Shown here in pieces: positions 42,788 through 48,430 of a stretch of DNA of 48,430 nucleotides. A program made the position numbers and the translations under genes. Under the pieces are notes generated by a model that saw nothing but the letters and a program-made list of their open reading frames with translations, had not been told where the DNA came from and made no database searches. This DNA comes from DASWNP01 sp036399175 (lineage in GTDB: Bacteria > Acidobacteriota > Blastocatellia > Pyrinomonadales > Pyrinomonadaceae). The stretch's first letter is position 1; every line of letters begins with the position of its first letter. The stretch lies in assembly GCA_036399175.1 (NCBI GenBank), contig DASWNP010000008.1, positions 1-48,430 on the forward strand. Reading direction: 5' to 3'.

Positions 42788-42973
42788 ATGGTCAGGAAGC
42801 TCAAAAAGCAGACGAAGAAGCGCGCCGGGCGACCTATCTTCGACGCGATTCGCAAACCCAACGCGCCGCCCGGCCATCCACTCGCGCGCGCCAAGCCGGA
42901 AGAGCGCGCTCACCCTGCCGAGCGCAAAGTCAAACACAAACAGCGCGACGACCTGCCCGACGCAGACGAGTAG
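42788..42973 (+). CDS. Small Lys/Arg/Pro-rich hypothetical protein
   Basis: 61 residues; GGAG lies 10 nt before the ATG. Lysine-rich head (MVRKLKKQTKKRAGRP) followed by a Pro-rich acidic tail. It resembles intrinsically disordered nucleic-acid-binding tails, but no family is recognised. The 231-nt gap before it and the gap after it show no other gene. Confidence 0.4.
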   Translation: MVRKLKKQTKKRAGRPIFDAIRKPNAPPGHPLARAKPEERAHPAERKVKHKQRDDLPDADE

Positions 42974-43289
42974 CGCGCCCGCGCCTCTCGCTCGCTTCCT
43001 CATCCGACCGTTTTATCCTCTTTCGGCGAGCGCCGGCCTTAATCGAACGCTCTCAAGCGTCAGCTTGCCGCCCGAGAGCGAGCCTTCCGACTCCTGTTTT
43101 TCGCAGCCGCGCCCTTCTTCGTTTGAAAATCGCTCGCGTGCAAATTTTCGCTTTCAAATCTCGATAATTCGTGATTAATATACGTACGCAGTAAACATCT
43201 TCAGATCAAAGGCGCAGCCCGTCGTCCGGCAGAAGCTTTTCAAAGAGGCTTGCGCCGTCGCCATACGTCACATGAGGAGGCTGATTTAG
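42974..43289. other. 316-nt upstream region of the ferredoxin gene
   Basis: No gene. An AT-rich stretch at about 43140-43195 contains TTTCAA (43152-43157) and TAATAT (43176-43181), a weak possible promoter for the ferredoxin gene. Further upstream GCTCTC and GAGAGC form only a weak hairpin. Confidence 0.4.
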
Positions 43290-43565
43290 ATGACATACGT
43301 GGTTGTGGAACCCTGCGTGAACTGCCGTTATACCGATTGCGCGCTGGTCTGTCCTGTCGAAGCTTTTCACCTTGACGATACGATGCTGGTTATCAATCCG
43401 GAGACTTGCATCGACTGCGATGCGTGCGTGCCGGAATGTCCCGTCGAAGCCATCTTTCCCGAAGACAAAGTGCCGGATGAATGGACACACTATACGGCTA
43501 TCAACGCTGAGAAGGCTCTGAGCGGGCTGCCCGTCATCAGCGAAAAGCTCGACCCGCTCTGTTAA
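43290..43565 (+). CDS. fdxA: 7Fe-type ferredoxin (3Fe-4S / 4Fe-4S)
   Basis: 91 residues; GAGGAGG precedes the ATG. Cysteines at 9, 12, 17, 21, 40, 43, 46 and 50 reproduce the CxxCxxxxCxxxCP ... CxxCxxCxxxCP pattern of the FdxA/Azotobacter FdI group, whose first ligand set binds a 3Fe-4S cluster. The C-terminus (about 40 residues after the last cluster, EWTHYTAINAEKAL) is shorter than FdI. It is a soluble low-potential electron carrier; no partner enzyme gene is adjacent. A terminator follows. Confidence 0.93.
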   Translation: MTYVVVEPCVNCRYTDCALVCPVEAFHLDDTMLVINPETCIDCDACVPECPVEAIFPEDKVPDEWTHYTAINAEKALSGLPVISEKLDPLC

Positions 43566-43631
43566 GCTTTGGGAGCCGCGAGCGGGCGAGTGGTTTTCGG
43601 TCGCAGCCGCGCGGCGTGAAACTGAGAAGTG

Positions 43632-43680
43632 CGCGCAAGCTCCGTCCGACGCGAGGCCGGAGCTTGCGCGTCATTGTTTT
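43632..43680 (+). terminator. Intrinsic terminator after the ferredoxin gene
   Basis: Perfect 13-bp arms CGCGCAAGCTCCG (43632-43644) and 43658-43670, 13-nt loop, followed by TCATTGTTTT. Confidence 0.8.
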
Positions 43681-43733
43681 GAGAGCTGGAAAGTCGAAGG
43701 CGAGAGCAGAGGCGCGCGGAGAAACGAGAGGCT

Positions 43734-44051
43734 ATGAAGAGAGGGGCGAAGCGTTTGTTGGGGGCGCTGGCAATCCTGAGCGGCGCGGCGGGAACAGCCG
43801 TGCTGCTCGGGCGTCTGAGAAGAGCGACGACGGAGGGCAAAGGATTGAGAGCAGGGGAGAGAAGCGGGCGCAGCGCAGCCGACCGTTGGGCGCGTCCCGG
43901 CATGAGCGTCACTTTTCGAGCGCAGTTGATGCCGGGTCGCAGCCGCTCCGAGCGGACGTTTCGCGTCCAGGATATTTTGCCGAGCAATCGCGTCGTGCTC
44001 GAAGGCTTCGCGGGCGAGCACACGGAGACGGAGTTTGAGCCTTTGCGTTGA
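43734..44051 (+). CDS. Small hypothetical protein with one N-terminal membrane segment
   Basis: 105 residues; GAGAGG lies close before the ATG. Hydrophobic segment LLGALAILSGAAGTAVLL then basic/Gly-rich linker and a beta-like C-terminus (MSVTFRAQLMPGRSRSERTFRVQDILPSNRVVLEGF). Family not recognised. It ends close to the convergent MBL gene. Confidence 0.55.
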   Translation: MKRGAKRLLGALAILSGAAGTAVLLGRLRRATTEGKGLRAGERSGRSAADRWARPGMSVTFRAQLMPGRSRSERTFRVQDILPSNRVVLEGFAGEHTETEFEPLR

Positions 44052-44104
44052 AGCTTTCCGAAGAGAAAGGAACTAAGAGAGACGAAGCCAATCGGACGCT
44101 TTCT

Positions 44105-44881
44105 TTACCACTCGTATTCGCGTCCGGGTTCCATGACGCGCAGACCCTGAATGTCGAGCGCCTTGAGTTCTTCGATGACTGCCTCGCGGTAAGTAGGCTT
44201 GAGGTGCATGGCGAGAATGTCGATGTCTTTGTGTGTGAGCTTGGCAAGCTCCTGACGCAGACCTTCGGGCGTGAGGTGGCCGGAGACTTCCGCCAGACGC
44301 GACATCGAGTTGGGAAAAGAGGATTCGATGAGAAGCGCATCGAGGCGCGGCAGGGCGTTGACGACTTGCCAGAACTCTTCGGTCTTCGCCGTGTCGGAGC
44401 TGAAGGCGACGGTCGTGTCGCCGTCGGAGAGAATCAGTCCGACGGTCGGGACGATGTGGCTGACGTTGACGGCGTTGAAGCTGAGGTGCTCGATTTGAAA
44501 CTCTTCGCCCGGATGGAAGGGAACGTATTTGAGAACCTGCGTGCGCTCGTTGCGTAGCTCGGAGAAGCGCGGGTAGACCGTCCAGTTGAAGACATCGCGT
44601 TCGAGTAGCTCGATAACTTCGGGCGTCGCATAGATGCGGATGGGCTCTTCGAGCGTAGCGAAGAGGTCGTCGATGAAGATGGGCAACGTTGCGATGTGAT
44701 CCATGTGAGGATGCGTGACGATGATGTCGCGCACGCTTGCGCGCTGCTCGTCGTTCAAGGCCAGAGCGATGCTGCCGCCGTCAATCGCCACAGAGTCATC
44801 GACGAGATAACAGCTCAGGCGCTGCTCGGGTGTGGCGCGTCCTTCGCCGTCAAACGTGCTTGGGAGGAGTTGGATTCTCAC
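44105..44881 (-). CDS. MBL-fold hydrolase, cAMP phosphodiesterase/RNase Z-like
   Basis: 258 residues; starts at GTG 44881 without a good Shine-Dalgarno. Metallo-beta-lactamase fold with the zinc motif THPHMDH and later His/Asp (SSDTAKTEEF, then AMHLKP). The dispersal of the motifs and the opening (CYLVDDSVAIDGGS) resemble class II cyclic-nucleotide phosphodiesterases and RNase Z-like hydrolases. Substrate not assigned. Confidence 0.82.
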   Translation of the reverse strand: MRIQLLPSTFDGEGRATPEQRLSCYLVDDSVAIDGGSIALALNDEQRASVRDIIVTHPHMDHIATLPIFIDDLFATLEEPIRIYATPEVIELLERDVFNWTVYPRFSELRNERTQVLKYVPFHPGEEFQIEHLSFNAVNVSHIVPTVGLILSDGDTTVAFSSDTAKTEEFWQVVNALPRLDALLIESSFPNSMSRLAEVSGHLTPEGLRQELAKLTHKDIDILAMHLKPTYREAVIEELKALDIQGLRVMEPGREYEW

Positions 44882-45411
44882 GCTGAGCGTCTCTGCCGAA
44901 ACTCTGAGTTGTAGAGCGCACCACTACGCCGCCAAACCTTTGCTTGAAACCGCTTCGGCTTCCGGCCAGACCGACCGCAGGTTGCTGCTTCGTTGCGTTT
45001 CACTTAATTCTCACGAGAAACGTATCGAGGGACGGATGGGCGTCTGCGAAATTTGCTGAACGGAACAGCTCTCATCGAACGAGGCCAAGTATAACCAGAT
45101 TCCGACGCGACTTCCAGCACGATTTTTAGCGAGACGCGACGAGGCGCGACAAGAGGCGACGGTGCGACGCCTTCGCCCGTCTGGCCGAAGGCACGCTGGA
45201 TGCGTTCAGCCCGGCCTCGCTCGGCGGCGCACGCTGTTGACAGAAGAGACCGAAAAAGCCGACTATGTTGGCCGGTTCCGAGTCGGTAGAGAAGCGTGGC
45301 CTTGCGGGCTCGCTTCAGTTTCTTCGATGCGGGAGAAGTCTTCTGCCCAGCCGTTCAGCACACTACGCATTTAACGCAGGGACGCGAAAGCGTGCGCTTC
45401 AACGCTCGCGC
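44882..45411. other. 530-nt gap with one consensus -35 box
   Basis: No supported gene. TTGACA occurs at 45237-45242, and TATGTT at 45264-45269, but the spacing is 21 bp, too long for a normal promoter. The segment is divergent upstream of the MBL and coiled-coil genes, so regulatory sites are expected but not located. Confidence 0.4.
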
Positions 45412-46398
45412 ATGCCTTCGACCGTCGCATACGTCTCGACTTCGGTCGCCATCGCCATCGCCGTCTTCTGCCTGCTCTGGTGGATGATGGCATCGGTCGG
45501 CGACGAAGCGCCCTGGCTGCCCGCCGGAATGGCCGCGGGCTTCGTCGTGCTCATCGCCGTCAGCGCGCGCGAAGTGATGGTCAGGCGCGCGTGGGCGCGG
45601 CACACGCTTGAGATGGAGCGGCACAGCAGCAGCGGCAGTAGCAGCAGCAGCGGCGAGTCGGCGTCTCAAAGTCAGAGTAAGCACAGGGCTGAAATTCGTC
45701 CGAGCGTGCGCAGCTCGGCACACGCTCTGCGCGCGTTGCAGCAGCATCTGGCGGAGGCAGAGGCGCGAGGCGCGCAGCAGCCGCAAGCGCACCTGGAGGC
45801 TTATCGTCTGTGTGAGCAGTATCTCTCGAACACAGAGAGCGCCATTCGTTCGAGCAAGACGACGCCCGACGCGCGCGCAGCCCTGCACGCGGGACACGAG
45901 CGCGTGCGCGAGCTTAAAAAGCATCACCTCCTGGCATGGGCGCGCGGCGAGACGAAGCGCGTGATGGACGAGGCGCGCAGGCGCGTGCGCGTCTCCGACA
46001 AAATCGAGACGGCGCAGCGCGCCGTCGATGTCATAGAAGAAGCTCTCAGGGTCTACCCGGAAGACGAAGAATTGCGAGCCTCCGCGCAGGCCGTGCGCGA
46101 TTTCGTGGCTTCCGTGAAGATTTCCCACTGGGTCGAGCTGGCCGAGCGCGCCGCTTTTCGAGGGCTCTACTCGCGCGCCATCGCGCGCTACCGCGACGCG
46201 CTCTTCTACGTCTCGCGCGCCGACATGGCCGAGGATGCGCGCGCAGACGCCGCCGGTCGAATCTATCGTGAGATAGAGCTGCTGCGTGCGCGCCTTGCGA
46301 CGAGCGAGCGGCCTGTCAAAAAAGGCTCGGCGACGTTCGTCGCCGAAGCGGAGAAGCCCGCGCGGGAGAGACCCGTCCGCCCGCTCGAATCCGAATGA
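45412..46398 (+). CDS. Two-TM protein with Ser-rich linker and long helical domain
   Basis: 328 residues from ATG 45412; an in-frame start at 45265 is possible and neither has a clear Shine-Dalgarno. Two membrane segments (YVSTSVAIAIAVFCLLWWMM, LPAGMAAGFVVLIAVSA), then a polar Ser-rich linker (HSSSGSSSSSGESASQSQS) and a long helical region with heptad-like Ala/Arg/Glu spacing (RALQQHLAEAEARGAQQ onward). Family not recognised. An ATGA overlap at its stop (46395-46398) opens a 92-residue frame that is probably not coding. Confidence 0.65.
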   Translation: MPSTVAYVSTSVAIAIAVFCLLWWMMASVGDEAPWLPAGMAAGFVVLIAVSAREVMVRRAWARHTLEMERHSSSGSSSSSGESASQSQSKHRAEIRPSVRSSAHALRALQQHLAEAEARGAQQPQAHLEAYRLCEQYLSNTESAIRSSKTTPDARAALHAGHERVRELKKHHLLAWARGETKRVMDEARRRVRVSDKIETAQRAVDVIEEALRVYPEDEELRASAQAVRDFVASVKISHWVELAERAAFRGLYSRAIARYRDALFYVSRADMAEDARADAAGRIYREIELLRARLATSERPVKKGSATFVAEAEKPARERPVRPLESE

Positions 46399-46707
46399 GC
46401 GAGCGTCCTCGGAAGAGAAAGCGGCGGCGGAAAACTCTATACACGCGCAGCTTCGAGCGTCTTCTAGCATCAGAGGCCGTGAAGGGTGATTGGCGTTTGC
46501 GCTCTCTTCATGCGACAATTACGCCTCGCTGTCGGGAGAAGGGAAGCTGCTCCGGCCTCGAAGCCGTCAGGCGTCGGCTCAAAATTTGCGAGACCCGAAC
46601 GATTCGGCGGGCAGCCTTTCACCCTCCGGCAGACATCTACAGAGTTTGTTCGCGCGAGATTTCGCCTCCTTAACACTATCGAGACATCCGAAGTCAGGAA
46701 ATTTTTT
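46399..46707. other. 309-nt leader of the Wza-like gene
   Basis: No supported gene. The final 50 nt contain TTGTTC (46646) and an AACACTATC region that could be part of a promoter, but the spacing is not convincing. Confidence 0.35.
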
Positions 46708-47850
46708 ATGAAAGCAATGCGTTTAATAGTCGCGCTGGCCGTTTGCCTGAGCATCGTCTCGGCGGCTCTGGCGCAGCAGCCGAGCGCGCCTCTGACAAGT
46801 GGCAACGCCGCGCCGCCCATACCGAAGAAGATTACGACCGACATGAAGCAGGCTCTCCAGCCGCGCGACGAGTCGAGCGAGCCTGCCGCCGAGACGCCGG
46901 CGACGACCAAAGCGCTCGACCTCGTCGGCACGCAGAAATACCTGCTCGGCCCCGGCGACGTGCTCGACCTGCGCGTCTTCAACGAGCCGCAATTCAGCGA
47001 TAAGTTGCAGGTTTCAGACGAAGGCTACGTCGAAGTGCCTTTCGTCGGTGCGATTCCGGCGCGCTGCCGCACGGATGTCGAAGTGAGAAAGGACATCACG
47101 ACGGCTCTCACCAAGTTCCTGCGAAGCCCGCAGGTGAGCCTGCGCATCACGGAGGCTAAGAGCCGTCCGCCTGCGGTGGTCTTCGGCGCGGTGCGCGAAG
47201 CGGCGCGCGTCGAGATGAAGCGGCGCGTGCGTCTGCTCGACCTGCTCGCCTTCTCCGGCGGCGTCACCGAGCAGGCCGGAGGCGACATACAGATTTTTCA
47301 CACCGAGCCCGTGATGTGTCCTGAGAGAGAGCCCGAGGCGGCAGCCGCGGCCGCGCTGGAACAGCAGGCCAAGACGGCTGAAGCGGGCGCGGTCGAGGGC
47401 AGTTTCACCGTCTATAAGCTGGCCGACCTCAAGCTCGGAAAGATAGAGGCCAACCCGATTATCCGTCCGGGCGACATCATCATCGTGCGCGACGCTCCGC
47501 CCGTCTACGTCACCGGCGCGGTCAACTCCCCGACGGGTCTCTACCTGCGAGAGAAGCTGCCCCTCTCCCGCGCGATTGCGATGGTCGGCGGCACGCGCAA
47601 GGGAGCCAAGACGAGCGACGTGCGCATCTATCGCCTCAAGCCGGGCACGCAGGAACAGGAAATCGTCAGAGTCAACTACGACGACATCAAGAAGCAGAAG
47701 CAGCCGGACATGATGCTGCAAGCCTACGACGTCATCGAAGTGCCCGAACAGGGCGGCTTCCTGCACGGCGTCAAAGAGTTCATCCTCAAGCAGTCGCTGC
47801 CGATGGCGGGCGGCACGCTGACGCAGGTTCCGCTTCGCATTCTCTACTAG
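46708..47850 (+). CDS. Wza-like polysaccharide export outer-membrane protein
   Basis: 380 residues from ATG 46708 (AGGAA upstream); the longer frame adds an unlikely Arg-rich leader. Signal peptide ends near SAALAQQ. Poly_export domain (LLGPGDVLDLRVFNEPQFSDKLQVSDEGYVEVPFVGAI), then two SLBB domains (PPAVVFGAVREAARVEMKRRVRLLDLLAFSGGV; APPVYVTGAVNSPTGLYLREKLPLSRAIAMVGG). It would form the outer-membrane exit for a capsule or exopolysaccharide. No glycosyltransferase or Wzc gene is in the window; any such genes would lie to the right. Confidence 0.9.
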   Translation: MKAMRLIVALAVCLSIVSAALAQQPSAPLTSGNAAPPIPKKITTDMKQALQPRDESSEPAAETPATTKALDLVGTQKYLLGPGDVLDLRVFNEPQFSDKLQVSDEGYVEVPFVGAIPARCRTDVEVRKDITTALTKFLRSPQVSLRITEAKSRPPAVVFGAVREAARVEMKRRVRLLDLLAFSGGVTEQAGGDIQIFHTEPVMCPEREPEAAAAAALEQQAKTAEAGAVEGSFTVYKLADLKLGKIEANPIIRPGDIIIVRDAPPVYVTGAVNSPTGLYLREKLPLSRAIAMVGGTRKGAKTSDVRIYRLKPGTQEQEIVRVNYDDIKKQKQPDMMLQAYDVIEVPEQGGFLHGVKEFILKQSLPMAGGTLTQVPLRILY

Positions 47851-47880
47851 AGAGAACCGGGCGGTTCGGAAGTTTCCCGC

Positions 47881-47924
47881 GAAGAGGCTGGTCGTCCAGA
47901 GAGAGACCGGCCTCTTCCTTATTT
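47881..47924 (+). terminator. Intrinsic terminator after the Wza-like gene
   Basis: Arms 47881-47893 (GAAGAGGCTGGTC) and 47905-47917 pair over 13 bp with one G-U, followed by CTTATTT. Confidence 0.75.
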
Positions 47925-48042
47925 GCGCCGCCGCGCACGCACGCTTTTTGCGCCCCGCCGACGGCAAGGTCGCCCTCGCGCCGCCCCTTGTGTTAAATTA
48001 AGCGTTTGCAGGGAAGCATAAATTTTCGAGGAGAGCTTATAG

Positions 48043-48351
48043 ATGGAGCGAAGAACCAGACCCGCCGCCGCCGCGCAGAAGCGCCGGCGACGCATGACGT
48101 TTTTGTGGATACTGGCGGTCTCGGCCGTCATCATCACCCTGCTTGTGCTCGAACAGGTGGCCGTGCTCTACGTGCTGGCGACCCTGAGCGTGACGGTGCT
48201 GCTCGTCATCGTCGCCTGGGCAGACCTCGAAGGGCGTCGAGCCTCGGCGCAGAGCGTTCCGTTCGACGACTCGGCGGCCATCGCCGACGCGCGCACGACT
48301 CAGGCGGCGACCGCCACTTTGAACACTTCCCCGAAAGCGAGACGAAGATAA
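48043..48351 (+). CDS. Small two-TM hypothetical protein
   Basis: 102 residues; AGGAGAG 6-7 nt before the ATG. A basic head (MERRTRPAAAAQKRRRRMTF) is followed by two hydrophobic helices (LWILAVSAVIITLLVLEQVAVLYVL and ATLSVTVLLVIVAW) and a short polar tail. Family not recognised; no neighbour is visible before the window ends. Confidence 0.6.
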   Translation: MERRTRPAAAAQKRRRRMTFLWILAVSAVIITLLVLEQVAVLYVLATLSVTVLLVIVAWADLEGRRASAQSVPFDDSAAIADARTTQAATATLNTSPKARRR

Positions 48352-48430
48352 GCTGAAAGAAGCGGGCTGCCGATTTCGTCTCCGGCGAGCATCAAACTGA
48401 AACTGAGAAGCGCCGACGGTCACTTCAAGA

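Noticed and set aside
45355..46518. 387-residue antisense frame over the coiled-coil gene
   Set aside because: The plus frame has membrane segments and a regular helical pattern; the minus frame does not.
46395..46673. 92-residue Arg-rich frame starting in an ATGA overlap after the coiled-coil gene
   Set aside because: The overlap is suggestive, but composition is that of a random GC-rich frame and no family is seen.

Overview
The window is GC-rich and gene-dense. It fits an Acidobacteriota-like soil bacterium, possibly class Blastocatellia; this is an inference from gene content, because no rRNA or other phylogenetic marker RNA is present. The supporting content is: exported carboxypeptidase-regulatory-like proteins, secreted S9 peptidases, an exported VWA protein, SIR2-TPR and CHAT proteins, a Uma2 nuclease, a YtxJ-type bacillithiol protein, and a sigma-54 two-component pair. 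I see no tRNA, rRNA, CRISPR array, insertion sequence or prophage gene.

Layout. 100-10693 (minus strand) is one co-directional run: SnoaL-like protein, two carboxypeptidase-regulatory-like exported proteins (4-bp overlap), isochorismatase-like hydrolase, PcrA/UvrD helicase, and a large exported DUF3352-like protein. 10935-15246 holds two convergent S9 peptidases separated by a perfect palindromic terminator. 15459-19709 (minus) holds a SIR2-TPR protein, a Uma2 nuclease and an EF-G paralogue. 20058-24693 holds an Arg-rich exported protein, msrPQ, a DCC thiol oxidoreductase, a VWA protein and a small hypothetical. 24927-32291 (plus) holds a macro-domain protein, glucan phosphorylase, YtxJ, a DUF971 protein, a CheY-like regulator, a SemiSWEET, a zinc-ribbon protein, a small DUF2267-like protein and a zinc metallopeptidase-TPR protein. 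32359-41471 (minus) holds a PlsB-like acyltransferase, a CHAT protein, an NtrC-type regulator with its kinase, and two membrane proteins. 42326-48351 holds small hypotheticals, a 7Fe ferredoxin, an MBL hydrolase, a coiled-coil membrane protein, a Wza-like export protein and a two-TM protein.

The most unusual feature is a set of 13 intergenic elements made of imperfect 7-nt tandem repeats arranged as inverted arms, so each can fold into a long hairpin. Seven unrelated heptamer vocabularies share this one architecture, some with an extra outer arm of about 9-nt repeats. Twelve of the 13 start on or close to a stop codon, and in several the stop codon, and sometimes the last codons, are repeat sequence. 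Five fill almost the whole spacer between co-directional genes, and the downstream genes there have no visible Shine-Dalgarno. Two copies are near-identical but inverted, and they differ by exactly 14 nt (two heptamers). Short tandem heptamer repeats are known from filamentous cyanobacteria; gene-end palindromes of this kind deserve systematic study.

The other candidates for new biology are the SIR2-TPR protein (possible NAD-depleting defence effector) and the membrane-anchored CHAT protease-like protein. The remaining genes are largely housekeeping, envelope, redox and regulatory functions with no single pathway linking them.
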